Source of the DNA: Deltaproteobacteria bacterium
GTDB taxonomy: Bacteria > Desulfobacterota > Binatia > UBA9968 > JAJDTQ01
NCBI GenBank assembly: GCA_026712905.1
Contig: JAPOPM010000163.1
Coordinates: 31,270 to 95,269, forward strand
DNA length: 64,000 bases
Reading direction: 5' to 3'
Shown piece by piece: positions 16,961 to 27,000 of the stretch. A program made the translations under genes and the position numbers. Every line of letters starts with the position of its first letter. Positions within the stretch are counted from its first letter, which is position 1. The notes below the pieces were generated by a model. The model was not told where the DNA came from, searched no databases, and was given only the letters and a program-made list of their open reading frames with translations.

Positions 16961-18532
16961 ATGGCCGAAGCGAACAGCGCCGGGTCCGCGGGGACCAGCC
17001 GCCCGATTCAAGACCTCCGTGAATGGCTCGACCGGGCCGAAGGGGTCAACGAGCTGATCCAGATCGACAAGCCGGTGGACCGCGACGAGGAGATGAGCGC
17101 CATCACCTACCTGGTGGCCAAGCAGGAGCCGTCGCCCGCCATCCTGTTCGAGAACCCCAAGGGGTTCGAGGACAGCGCCATCGGCGCGCGCATGCTGTGG
17201 AACATCCTGGGGCCGAGCCCCAAGCGCATCGCCCTCACCATCGAGGAGCCGCCCGAGACTCCCACGCTGGAGCTGATCCGCCGGCTGAAGGAGAAGATGA
17301 AGGACCGCATTCCGCCGCGCGAGATCCCGGCGGCCCAGGCGCCGGTGTACGAAAACACCCTCGCCGGCGACGACATCGACCTGGAGCAGCTCCCCATCCC
17401 GCGCCACTGGCCGCTGGACGGCGGCCGCTACGCCGGCACGGCGGACGCGGTGTTCACGCGCGACCCGGACTCCGGCTACCTCAACATCGGCACCTACCGG
17501 ATGATGCTCCAGGGCAAGAACGAGGTGGGGCTCTACCTGTCGCCGGGCAAGGACGCGCGCCTGCACATCACCCGCTCCTGGGAGAAGGGCGAGGCCGTGC
17601 CCGTGGCCGCGGCCTGGGGCATCGACCCGCTGTTCATGCTGGTGGGCTCCCAGACCTTCCCCAAGAACGTGTCCGAGTACGAGTTCGCCGGCGGCATCAA
17701 GGGCGAAGCCATCCCGGTGGTGCGCGCCGAGACCAGCGACCTGTTGCTGCCGGCCAACGCCGAACTGGTGATCGAGGGCGTCATCCGCCCCAATTCCGTC
17801 AAGACCGAAGGGCCGTTCGGCGAATTTCCGGGCTACTACGGCCGGCCCGAGGCGGGCTGTCCGCTGGTGGAGGTCACCCGCGTGCACCATCGCACCCGCC
17901 CGGTGCTCACCAACGCCATCATGGCGGACTACCCATCGTGCGAGCAGAGCGGCTTCTTCGCCATCATCCGCTCGGCGCGCATCTGGGACGACATGGAGAA
18001 GCTCGGCATCCCGGGCGTGCAAGGCGTCTACGCCCACCCGGCGGGCGCCGGCGGCTTCGGCATGACGGTCATCAGCCTGGAGCAACGCTACGCCGGTCAC
18101 GCGGCCCAGTGCCTGGCGCTGGCGGCGCAGGTACCCGGCGGCGCCTACTACACCAAATGGATCATTGCCGTGGACGAGGACATCGACCCCACGGACATGG
18201 ACCAGGTGATCTGGGCCATGAGCAGCCGCTCCAACCCCATCGAGGACATCGACGTGCTGCGCAACACCTGGAGCACGTGGCTGGACCCGACCCAGAACCC
18301 GCCGGAGGAGCGGCCCTACGGCTCCAAGGCGCTCATCAACGCCTGCAAGGAGCACCGCTACCTGCCGGTCTTCTCCAAGCGCACCACCCTGCGCCGGGAG
18401 ATGTACGACCAGGTGGCGGAACGCTGGAAGGAACTGGGGCTGCGCGGCACCATACCCACGGTGCGCGCCTTCGAGGAAGACAAAAAGGTCGTGTACCACG
18501 AACAGGGCGGATTCGAACCCGGCAAGGAATAG
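16961..18532 (+). CDS. UbiD family decarboxylase
   Basis: A 523-residue protein of the UbiD family, prenylated-FMN-dependent (de)carboxylases of aromatic and alpha,beta-unsaturated acids. Visible family segments include RHWPLDGGRYAGTADAVFT, NIGTYRMMLQGKNEVGLYL, the Glu-rich EGPFGEFPGYYG and SRSNPIEDIDVLRNTW. ATG 16961 is preceded by AAGGAAGG. No UbiX flavin prenyltransferase gene is in the window. Upstream is a class II aldolase, separated by the MITE, whose hairpin may now insulate or alter expression. Confidence 0.92.
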   Translation: MAEANSAGSAGTSRPIQDLREWLDRAEGVNELIQIDKPVDRDEEMSAITYLVAKQEPSPAILFENPKGFEDSAIGARMLWNILGPSPKRIALTIEEPPETPTLELIRRLKEKMKDRIPPREIPAAQAPVYENTLAGDDIDLEQLPIPRHWPLDGGRYAGTADAVFTRDPDSGYLNIGTYRMMLQGKNEVGLYLSPGKDARLHITRSWEKGEAVPVAAAWGIDPLFMLVGSQTFPKNVSEYEFAGGIKGEAIPVVRAETSDLLLPANAELVIEGVIRPNSVKTEGPFGEFPGYYGRPEAGCPLVEVTRVHHRTRPVLTNAIMADYPSCEQSGFFAIIRSARIWDDMEKLGIPGVQGVYAHPAGAGGFGMTVISLEQRYAGHAAQCLALAAQVPGGAYYTKWIIAVDEDIDPTDMDQVIWAMSSRSNPIEDIDVLRNTWSTWLDPTQNPPEERPYGSKALINACKEHRYLPVFSKRTTLRREMYDQVAERWKELGLRGTIPTVRAFEEDKKVVYHEQGGFEPGKE

Positions 18533-18672
18533 CGGGCCGCGGGCTTGTTGCCCAGGGCACGACCCTGTGATATTGTTGGGCCGGTTTCTGAGTTTGGCCG
18601 ATCAGTTGTAATTGGCGATCACGCCGTCGGGGTGCAAGGAACAGGGTTATCGAACCCGGGAATAGGTGTCGG

Positions 18673-19005
18673 ATGGACATTCAAGAGGAAACCAGCGGAT
18701 CCACGATCGTTGTGGCCCCGAGCGGGCGCGTTGACGGGTTTACCAGCCCCGAGCTGGAGAAACGCATCTCGGAAATCATCGAGCGCGGCGATCATCGCGT
18801 GCTGTTGGACTGCGCCAACATGGACTACATCAGCAGCGCCGGACTGCGCGTGGTCCTTGTGAGCGCCAAGAAGTGCCAGCAGCAAGGCGGAAAGTTGTCG
18901 GTGTGCGCGCTCCAGCCCTCGTGCAAGTCGGTCATGGAGGTCAGCGGCTTTCTCAACATGCTCGAATACCACGAGACCCGCGATTCAGCCCTCGCCGCGG
19001 GATAG
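18673..19005 (+). CDS. STAS domain protein (anti-anti-sigma factor-like)
   Basis: A 110-residue single STAS domain. The segment VLLDCANMDYISSAGLRVVL carries the Ser54-Ser55-Ala-Gly patch where SpoIIAA/RsbV-type antagonists are phosphorylated by partner kinases. Such proteins release a sigma factor from an anti-sigma kinase or act in other partner-switching circuits. No RsbW-like kinase, PP2C phosphatase or sigma gene is adjacent. It lies 14 bp upstream of a GPP34 gene and is probably cotranscribed with it. Confidence 0.9.
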   Translation: MDIQEETSGSTIVVAPSGRVDGFTSPELEKRISEIIERGDHRVLLDCANMDYISSAGLRVVLVSAKKCQQQGGKLSVCALQPSCKSVMEVSGFLNMLEYHETRDSALAAG

Positions 19006-19019
19006 GTCGAGGCGACGCC

Positions 19020-19673
19020 ATGCTCACATTCACCGAAGAAATCACACTCTTGATGCTGGACGACGATGGGCTGTTCCTGCCCATCCGCGGCGGCGCCGTG
19101 GAACACATCCTGATCGGCGCGGTGTTGATGGATCTGGCTTTCGCCAACCGCGTCGACACGGACCCCGAGCGGCTCGTGGTCATCGATGCCACGCCTACCG
19201 GCAATTCCCTGTTCGACGGCGCGCTGGAGCGCATCGCCAACTCCGGCGAGAACCTGGACACCAAGGGATGGGTGGAGTTGCTGGCGCGGGAGCAGGCCGC
19301 CGCCATTCGCCAGCGAGTCATGGACAACCTCATCGAACGCGGCATCATCGAGGCCAAGGACGAGCGCTTCCTGTGGGTGTTCCAGTCGCGGCGCTATCCC
19401 ACCATCGACGGGCGCGTGGAACGCGGCGTCAAGCTGCGCATGGAGGACGTACTGCTGTCCGACGACATGCCCGATCCCCGTGACATCGCACTGGTATGCC
19501 TCGTCGACGCCTGCGACATCCTCGGCGATCTTTTCTCGGAGCGGGAGATGGAGCGGGTGCGCCCGCGCATCGAACAGCTCCGCAAGATGGACCTCATCGG
19601 CCGCGAGGTCGGCGCCGTCATCGCCGACATCGAGGAGTCCATCACCATGGCCATGGCCCAGGTGGCGCACTAG
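19020..19673 (+). CDS. GPP34 (Golgi phosphoprotein 3-like) family protein
   Basis: A 217-residue protein with the GPP34 pattern: MLTFTEEITLLMLDDDG at the start, GAVLMDLAFANRVDTD, RLVVIDATPTGN, and a late DIALVCLVDACDIL. Eukaryotic GOLPH3 binds phosphatidylinositol-4-phosphate; the role of bacterial members is unknown. ATG 19020 starts 14 bp after the STAS stop. The pairing with a STAS regulator is worth noting. About 225 bp of apparently empty sequence follow before the HlyD gene. Confidence 0.85.
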   Translation: MLTFTEEITLLMLDDDGLFLPIRGGAVEHILIGAVLMDLAFANRVDTDPERLVVIDATPTGNSLFDGALERIANSGENLDTKGWVELLAREQAAAIRQRVMDNLIERGIIEAKDERFLWVFQSRRYPTIDGRVERGVKLRMEDVLLSDDMPDPRDIALVCLVDACDILGDLFSEREMERVRPRIEQLRKMDLIGREVGAVIADIEESITMAMAQVAH

Positions 19674-19900
19674 CGAGTTTCCGCCAGGCCACTCGAACAG
19701 CCCTGCCCGGCGCAACGCGCCTTGTCCACCAGATCGGGGTCGACCGGCACCGCTTTGCGAGCCCGTGCCCGTACTTCCGGCGCCCCACCCGCTTGCACAT
19801 TTCCAAGAAAGTTCTACCTCCTCGCCGCTAAAGTCCGGCTCTCCGTGGTCGATCCTTATTCGTGAGGCCGAAGGAATCTGGCCTCGTCCGAGAGCCGGTG

Positions 19901-21226
19901 ATGAACCAGTCCCGTCGCACAGACATACTCTTGCTCGTGGCGTTGTGCGTCTTTCTCGTGGGCACGCTCACGTGGGCCTCCGTGGCGGAGGTGGAGCTGG
20001 CGGCGGTGGCGCCCGGGCGGATCGTCCCCACCGAACAGGTGAAGGTGATCCGGTCCTTCGAGGCCGGCAAGATCAGGCGCATCTCCGTGGAGGAAGGGAG
20101 CCCGGTGGAACGCGACGACCTCCTCATCGAGTTCGACACGACCCTCGTGGACGCCGAGATCTCCAAACGCACGAGCGAACTCCAGACCCGGTCGGTGGAG
20201 GCGGCGCGCCTGGTGGCCCTCCTGGGCTGGCGCGAAAAACGCAACTTCCGCCCACCCGACGGCGCGCCGCCCGCGATCGTCTCCATCCACGAGGCACTCC
20301 TGACGGATCAGATCGCGGCGCACCGCGCACACCTCCGGGAACTCGACAACCGCATGGCCGAGCGCCGGGCGGAGAGGGGCACCCTGGAGGCCGCCCTGGC
20401 GAAGCATCGCCGGCTTCTGCCGATCCTGCGCGAGCGAACCGCCATGCGCGAGACCCTCTATCGCACGAACCACGGCTCACGCCTGGCCTTCATCGACGAA
20501 CAGGAACGGCTGGTGGAGATGGAGGGCAACACGGCGTTGCGCGAGCGGGAGCTGGCCGAGGTCCGGGCCGGGTTGGCGGCGATGCGGGCGCAGAAGGAGC
20601 GGACAGTGTCGGAGTTCTACCGCGAGCGCCGGGGCGCCCTGGCCGCCGTGAGCGAGCGTATCCTCGTGCTGCGCGAGGACATTCGCCAGGCGCGGGAGCT
20701 GCGCGCGCGCCATACCCTGCGCGCACCCGTGGACGGCGTCGTCCAGGACCTCGCGGTGCATACGGAAGACGGCATGGTGGAACCGGGCGCCCGACTCATG
20801 GTCATCGTTCCCCGCGACGCCGGCATCCAGGTGGAAGCGTTTATCGCCAATTCCGACATCGGTTTCGTCAAGCCCGGCCAGCGGGTCACCCTCAAGGTGA
20901 CCACGTTCGATTTCCGCCGCTACGGCGCCATCGAGGGGACCGTGCGCCACGTCGGCAAGGACGCGGTGAACGCGGGAGCCCAGGACGGAGTCTCGGCGGG
21001 TGCGGCAGGCGCATCCTCCCCCGCGTCCGGAACCGTACCGAGCGGCCCCGTGTTCAAGGCTCTCATCGATCTCGACCAGAGCTACATGGTGGTGGAGGGC
21101 CGGAAGATCAACCTGCTGCCCGGCATGTCATCGGAGGCCGCGGTCATCCTGGGCAAACAACGCCTCATCGAATACGTCCTTCAGCCTCTTCGCGGCTACC
21201 GGCAGGACGCATTCCGGGAGAAGTAA
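19901..21226 (+). CDS. HlyD-family membrane fusion protein (type I secretion adaptor-like)
   Basis: About 441 residues: a short cytoplasmic N-terminus (NQSRRTD), one membrane segment (ILLLVALCVFLVGTLTWASV), a lipoyl half-motif VIRSFEAGKIRRISVEEGSPV, a long coiled-coil hairpin (about residues 80-255), the second lipoyl half TLRAPVDGVVQDLAVHTEDGMV and the beta-barrel with VEAFIANSDIGFVKPGQ. This matches HlyD/PrtE adaptors that link an ABC exporter to TolC. Start ATG 19901 is preferred; GTG 19862 is in frame. No ABC ATPase or TolC gene is nearby. Stop TAA directly abuts the GTG of the dioxygenase gene. Confidence 0.88.
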   Translation: MNQSRRTDILLLVALCVFLVGTLTWASVAEVELAAVAPGRIVPTEQVKVIRSFEAGKIRRISVEEGSPVERDDLLIEFDTTLVDAEISKRTSELQTRSVEAARLVALLGWREKRNFRPPDGAPPAIVSIHEALLTDQIAAHRAHLRELDNRMAERRAERGTLEAALAKHRRLLPILRERTAMRETLYRTNHGSRLAFIDEQERLVEMEGNTALRERELAEVRAGLAAMRAQKERTVSEFYRERRGALAAVSERILVLREDIRQARELRARHTLRAPVDGVVQDLAVHTEDGMVEPGARLMVIVPRDAGIQVEAFIANSDIGFVKPGQRVTLKVTTFDFRRYGAIEGTVRHVGKDAVNAGAQDGVSAGAAGASSPASGTVPSGPVFKALIDLDQSYMVVEGRKINLLPGMSSEAAVILGKQRLIEYVLQPLRGYRQDAFREK

Positions 21227-22222
21227 GTGCACACGGACACGAACGTTTCGACCCCTGTTCCATGCACGGCGGAGTTCCCGCGGGCGTCCGACCCCGCGGC
21301 ATGGGTGCCGGGCGACCTCGACCGGTCGCCCGCGTGGTTGCATGATTTCACCCCGAACGAGCTGACGGAGTTGTCGGCGATGTCTCGCGCCGCCCTTCAC
21401 GGCGAACCCCCCTCGGTGCCGGCAGGTTCCTTCCTCGCGTGGCAGATGGCGCGGACCGGGTGGGAGCTGCGCTCGGGCGTGGGGTTCCGGATCCTGCGCG
21501 GGCTTCCGGTTCAGGAGCTGACGGCACAGGCCGCGGCCACGACGTTCATGGCGCTGAGCCGGTGTCTCGGCGAGCCCGTGGAACAGTTCAGAGGGGTTAC
21601 GCTCGCGCACGTGCGCGAGGAGGCGGAGAACAAGGGTCTGGGCTTCCGCGCCGCCGGCGCCCTTCCCTTCCACGCCGACCTCGAAGACGTGATCGGGTTC
21701 GTGTGCCTGCGCGCCGCCCGTGGCGGCGGCACACGGCGCTTCGCCAGCGCCGCCAGCGTCTACAACATCCTGGCGGCCGACTGTCCGGATCAACTGCGCG
21801 TCCTCACCCGCCCCTTCCACGTGGCGCTGCAGGAGCCTCATCCGGACTACGGGCACCGCTGGACCCGCCTGCCGTTCGTGAGCGTCCGCGACGGCGTCTT
21901 CAACGCCTGCGCCTATCCGGTGCACATCAAGCGGGCACAGAGACTTGCGGGGGTTCCGGAGCTGACAGCGGCACAGAACCAGGCACTGGAGGTGTTCAAC
22001 GAGGTCGCGGACCAGGTGGCGGTTTCACTGGAGCTTCGACCCGGGGACGTCGAGTACTTCAACAACCACGTGGTCCTGCATTCGCGCACACGCTTCACCG
22101 GCGACGGCTCCGAGCGCCATCTGCTGAGAGTCTGGCTCTCCGTGGCCGACTTCAGGCCCCTCGATCCGGAGCACCCGATCCGTCTTCGGCGCAAGGGGAA
22201 GGAACGCGTCCCGGCGGCGTGA
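21227..22222 (+). CDS. TauD/TfdA-family 2-oxoglutarate/Fe(II) dioxygenase
   Basis: A 331-residue non-haem iron oxygenase of the TauD/gamma-butyrobetaine hydroxylase group. The facial triad is FHADLED (H-x-D) and the distal His in NNHVVLHSRTRF; the Arg following in LLRVWL fits 2-oxoglutarate binding. GTG 21227 begins immediately after the HlyD stop codon, so the two are translationally linked. Coupling a secretion adaptor with a hydroxylase suggests modification and export of a small molecule or peptide, but no precursor gene was found. Some relatives hydroxylate amino acids or betaines. Confidence 0.88.
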   Translation: MHTDTNVSTPVPCTAEFPRASDPAAWVPGDLDRSPAWLHDFTPNELTELSAMSRAALHGEPPSVPAGSFLAWQMARTGWELRSGVGFRILRGLPVQELTAQAAATTFMALSRCLGEPVEQFRGVTLAHVREEAENKGLGFRAAGALPFHADLEDVIGFVCLRAARGGGTRRFASAASVYNILAADCPDQLRVLTRPFHVALQEPHPDYGHRWTRLPFVSVRDGVFNACAYPVHIKRAQRLAGVPELTAAQNQALEVFNEVADQVAVSLELRPGDVEYFNNHVVLHSRTRFTGDGSERHLLRVWLSVADFRPLDPEHPIRLRRKGKERVPAA

Positions 22223-22239
22223 GCGGCCGCGGCCTTGGG

Positions 22240-23823
22240 TCATTCGGTGGCCAGCAGCCGCCCCCGGCCCCATTCCTCGTGGCGGAAGATGAGGGACTTG
22301 ATGACCACCGGCACCGCCTTGGCGTCCGGCAGTTCCTCACCGATGTCGACGAAGTCGAAGTCCTTGAGGTCGATGCCGTCAATGGAGATGACCCCGGCCC
22401 CGGGGAGGATTTCCTTGTCGATGATGTTGCCCACGAGCTTGGCGATGTCCGCGTCGAACACCAGCACGAGGTGATGTCCCCGGCGCAGGTGCTCGCGCAT
22501 GCCTTCCACCACACCGGTGGCCAGGGTCTTGATGAGGGGGTAGGAGGGGCCCAGGTCCCAATGGAGCGCCAGCGCCGCGCCGCGGTCGCCGTCGGTCATG
22601 TCGAAGCGCTGGAGCGCGTTCTCGATGGAACCGCGCACGTCCTCGGTGGAGAGCGGCTCGGTCTGGCGGAAATGAGGCGTGATCACCTGCAGGTTCCGCA
22701 GCGGCAGTACCGAGTCGTCGGAAAGGAAGATGGTGTTGCCGCTCACCTGCACCGTGTACTGCGACGCACCGATGACCGTGGCACGGATGCGCACGTCCGG
22801 TTCCTTGAACCGCCACGACTCGCGGGTCGACAGTTCCACCGCGCCCGCGCGGATCTTGCGCCCCACGTAGTTGCCCAGGTCTCCCTTGTCCGCGGTCTCG
22901 TAGCCGTAGATGTACTCGGACACGCCGCCGGAGAACTGGAGCGTGTGGATCGGCCCCTCGTAGGACAGCGCCGGCGTGAGCATCATCTCCCGGGTCAGCG
23001 GCGACAGCGGCCCGCGTCCCAGCACTTCCATGAGACAGCCGCTCAGGGTGTCGGCCATGCGCTCCTTGTCGGCCTCCGCCAGCGTCTGGCCCAGGGCCAG
23101 CGACAGGCCGCTGGCCGCGGCGACGCGCGCGCCCGCGTCCTCCAGGCGGTTGATTTGCTGCGCGCCGTCCAGCGCCACCAGCCGCGCGCCCACCTCGAGC
23201 GCCGCGGTGTCCACCACCTGCCCGTCGCGGGTAACCGCGATCTTGCTGGTGCCGCCGCCGACGTCCACGTTCATGCACGCGACATCTCCGTCCTGGTTGG
23301 ACAACTCCACCGCGCCGGAGCCGAACGCCGCCAGGATCGCCTCGAGGTTGTGCCCCGCGGTGGCGCACACGAACTTGCCCGCCTCCTCCGAGAACAGGGC
23401 CGCGATGGCCTCGGCGTTCTTCTTCTTGGCCGCCTCGCCGGTCACGATCAGGGCGCCGGTGTCGATGTCCTGCCGCGTAAGACCGGCGCGCGCGTAGGCG
23501 TCGTGGATGAAATCGTTGAGCTTCTCCGTATCGATGGTGAGCTTGTCGACGTACGGGGTCAGCAGGATCGGCGACTCGTACACGATCTCGCGGCTCACCA
23601 CCACGAAGCGGCTCGACAGGGAGATGCCCTGGCGGCGCAGCAACAACCTGGAGAAGATGAGATGGGAGGGGGACGAGCCGATGTCGATGCCGACCGAAGT
23701 CAGCGAGATGCGCTCCGAGCGCCACATGGGGTGGTCTTCATCGGGCAGCGGCATGTCGTCGTGGTCGTGGTCTTCATGTCCTTCGTGACACAGGAGAGGA
23801 AGCTCGGCGGAATCGCGATCCAT
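22240..23823 (-). CDS. EutA-like ethanolamine ammonia-lyase reactivase (ASKHA ATPase), orphan
   Basis: A 527-residue protein resembling EutA, the chaperone that exchanges damaged cobalamin from ethanolamine ammonia-lyase using ATP. Actin-like nucleotide motifs include VGIDIGSSPSHLIFSRL (phosphate 1), NVDVGGGTSKIAVTRDG (phosphate 2) and LQFSGGVSEYIYGYE (adenosine). The N-terminus has a His/Asp-rich stretch, HEGHEDHDHDD at residues 13-23, that could bind metal. No eutB/eutC or other eut genes are in the window, so the client enzyme is unknown. ATG 23823 has a GAAAGGA site. Confidence 0.85.
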   Translation of the reverse strand: MDRDSAELPLLCHEGHEDHDHDDMPLPDEDHPMWRSERISLTSVGIDIGSSPSHLIFSRLLLRRQGISLSSRFVVVSREIVYESPILLTPYVDKLTIDTEKLNDFIHDAYARAGLTRQDIDTGALIVTGEAAKKKNAEAIAALFSEEAGKFVCATAGHNLEAILAAFGSGAVELSNQDGDVACMNVDVGGGTSKIAVTRDGQVVDTAALEVGARLVALDGAQQINRLEDAGARVAAASGLSLALGQTLAEADKERMADTLSGCLMEVLGRGPLSPLTREMMLTPALSYEGPIHTLQFSGGVSEYIYGYETADKGDLGNYVGRKIRAGAVELSTRESWRFKEPDVRIRATVIGASQYTVQVSGNTIFLSDDSVLPLRNLQVITPHFRQTEPLSTEDVRGSIENALQRFDMTDGDRGAALALHWDLGPSYPLIKTLATGVVEGMREHLRRGHHLVLVFDADIAKLVGNIIDKEILPGAGVISIDGIDLKDFDFVDIGEELPDAKAVPVVIKSLIFRHEEWGRGRLLATE

Positions 23824-23952
23824 TCAAGAAGGTTCCTTTCGGGAAATGCGGGCAAACATGGTTGGCTACTAGCACAAGCCCCGGCGGCTTTCCAGTTGGA
23901 GGGCGGCGCGGCCGACGCGCCGCGATGCGCCGGAACATCCGGTCGAGAGCGC

Positions 23953-23980
23953 TTGTCAAAACGGGAAAAAACTCTAGAAT
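23953..23980 (+). promoter_or_regulatory. Sigma-70-type promoter for the DUF4175 operon
   Basis: TTGTCA (23953-23958), 16-bp spacer, TAGAAT (23975-23980), in an A-rich patch of an otherwise GC-rich 250-bp divergent intergenic region. It would give a leader of about 87 bases before GTG 24074 and drive the DUF4175-peptidase-MoxR genes. Confidence 0.5.
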
Positions 23981-24073
23981 GAATCGCGTGCTTTCGGTCG
24001 GTGCCGAACGCGCGTTGCACCCAGGCTATCAAGGGTCGACAAGCGTTCCCGAGGCGCCGGGAAGGGACCTCCA

Positions 24074-27000
24074 GTGCACGAAGAAGAATACCGCCCGATC
24101 GACGATTTCCTGAAGAGGTTCCTGGCGCGGTTGCGAACCGTCGAGGGGCTGGAGGCGCTCTGCCTCGGCGCCACCGCGCTGGCGGTGCTGGCGGCCCTGG
24201 GCGTCGGCGTCGACCTGGTGAAGGAGCGGCTCCTCTACGCGCCCCTGGTCTTCAGCGTGCTGTCCATCCTGATTCTCCTGGTGCTGGCGGGATTCATCCT
24301 GTACGCGTTCCTGCGCCGCCGGGGCCTGGGGTGGGCGGCGCGCGCCATCGAACGGCAACATCCGGACCTGCGCAACAACCTGATCAACTCGTTGCAGCTT
24401 TATCCGCAACTCGCGGACCCGGGAAGAGGCGCCGGCGTCTCGGCCCCGATGATCCTCGCGCTCATCCGCCAGACCCGCGCACAGATCGGCGACCTGCGGC
24501 CCACCGCACTGGTGGACACCCGGCCGCTCCGGACCAAGGCGCGCCTGCTCGCGCTGGCCGTGATCCCGGTCCTCGCGCTCGCCTTGTGGCATCCGGGGTT
24601 CCCCGCGCGCTCCCTGGCGCTGGTCGCACACCCGCTGGAGCACATGCCGCCCGCCGAGATCTTCATCCACGTCGTGACCCGCGACGTGCGCGTCATCCGC
24701 GGCACCGCGGTATCGGTGGAAGCCGTCACCTCCGGCGCGCAGCCCGAGGTCGTGGAACTCGCTTTCCGGCCCCCGCCCTCTTCCGGCGCCGGCGAAGCCG
24801 CCGGGGTCGACGCCGTCGCCATGACGACCGGCGAGAACGCCGGCGACGCCAACCGCTACGCGGCGGTGCTGCCGGAGGTCACGGAAGATCTGGACTATCG
24901 CGTGGTGACCGGCCCCTTCGTCTCACCTTGGTACCGGATCACGGCGGTGGACCGGCCGGTGGTCACCGGCCTCAAGGTCACCCTCTATCCGCCCCACTAC
25001 ACCGGCCTGCCACACCAGACCTTCTCCAGCGGCAACGTGCGCGGCATCAAGGGCTCCACGCTGAGCTTCTCCGCCAGCGCCAACAAGGCCATGGCGGGCG
25101 CCGTCGTCGCCCTGGACGACGGCCGGGAGGTGCCGCTCAAGGTAGCCGGCGACCTGGCCCAGGGGAGCCTGGTGCTGTTCCGCTCGCAGCGATACCGCAT
25201 TCGCATCGAGGACGGCTTCGGTTTCGAGAACCTGCCGGTTCCCTACGCGATGCACGCGGTGCCCGACGGCTTTCCGGTGGTGGAGGTGCTCAAGCCCTCG
25301 GAAGACCTGGAGGTGAACGGCGACGAACGCATCGCGCTGGAATACCGCGCGAACGACGACTACGGCCTCCAGGAAGTCACGCTGGTGGCCACCATCGGCG
25401 AGCGCGAGGAGCGCATCCCGGTGTGGCGCGCCGAGCTGACCCGTGAACTCCAGGAGACCTTCATCTGGGACCTCGACGGCATGCGCCTGGAGGAAGGCGA
25501 CGTGGTGGTCTACCACCTCGAGGTGCTGGACAACGACACCATCTCGGGTCCCAAGGTGGGCAAGTCGCGGCCCCTGAGCCTGCGCCTCAAGAATCTCAAG
25601 GCCGAGCACCGCCAGGTCGCCGAGATGATCCGCGACATCTCGGACAAGATGGTGGACCTGCTGGGCGACCACCTGGAGGCGCCGCCGGACCAGCCGGCCG
25701 GTGACGAGCAGGCGGCGGACCGGCCGATAGAACGGCTGGCCGAAGGCATCGACCGGATGATGCAGCGCGTGGACGACACCATGCAGCGTACGCGCGAGGA
25801 CCGCATCAGCGACTTCGCCACGTGGTCCGACCTGGAGACCCTGAAGCGCAACCTGCGGCATGCGCGCGAGGACTTGGTGGAGCAGATGCGCCAGGCGGCG
25901 TCGCCGGAGGAGCGCGAGCGCGCCCACGACGCCATGGCCACCGAGCTGGAGCGGCTCTCGATGCTGAGCGAGGACGTGAGCCGCCGGATGACGGGTCAGG
26001 ACATGGCCGACTCCGCCCGCGACATGGTCAAGAACCAGGAACGCTTTCTCGAGTCGCTGGAGAAGCTGCGCAGCGGCAACAAGGAGCTGGACGAAGTGCT
26101 CCAGGAGTTGTCCAAGCTGGCACAGCAGCTCCAGGAGCTTCAGGCCTCGCTCTCGCAGTTGGCCCGCCAGATGCCCAACGAGTTCGTCAACCCGTCGTCC
26201 ATGCGCAACATGCCCTTCTCGGACATGCGCTCGATGATGGAGCAGATCCGCCAGAAACTGAGGGAAGGCGACATCGAAGGGGCGCTCCAGATGGCGCGGG
26301 AGATGTTCAACCAGATGGCGCAGTTGGCCGCCATGCTGCGCAGCGGACAACAACAGGCCCAGGGCAACATGATGTCGCGCATGCAGGGGGCCATGGGCCA
26401 GTCCAGCAACGAGCTCATGGAGATTCTCCAGGAACAGCAGGACATCCTCCTGGGCACCGAACGCACCCACAAGGAGATCGCCGGGAAGATCGAGGAGATC
26501 CGCGAGCGGGCCACCCAGGAGCTCGCGGCCGGAACACGGACCGACTTGGCGGTGCTGGAAAAACTGCTGGCCGCCCCCGACCTCGAGAGCGACCGGCAAC
26601 GCACGCCGGCCGAACGGGAGCGCAACGAGGCCATTCGGGGGCTCCTGACCGGACTGCGCGACATGCTCAAGAACCGGGACTTCGACACGCTGTCCAAACA
26701 GCTCGGACCGGCGACCGAAGCGTTGGCGGGGATGGGCGAGCTGGACCCGGCGCAGAACGCCGCGCTGGCCATGATGACCGAGCTGGCGCGCGCCTATGAA
26801 GCCATCGCCGGCCTTCCCGAACCCGATCTCACTCCGGAACAGGAGGAGGCCACGCGCTCGCTGGCGACCCGCGAGGACGTGCTGGAACGGCGCACCCGGG
26901 ACCTCGTCGACCGGCTCCGGTACCTGTTCCAGCTCTTCCCGTCGCTCGACCCGACGATCGTCAACAGCATCGCCGAAGCGCGGGAATCCATGGCCGAGGC

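Noticed and set aside
16748..18499. A 583-codon minus-strand frame through the MITE and UbiD
   Set aside because: It is antisense to a clear UbiD gene, has low-complexity His/Val-rich translation and ends in the MITE repeat.
19674..19900. Search for a gene or promoter between GPP34 and the HlyD gene
   Set aside because: No family-like frame, ribosome binding site or promoter pair was seen.
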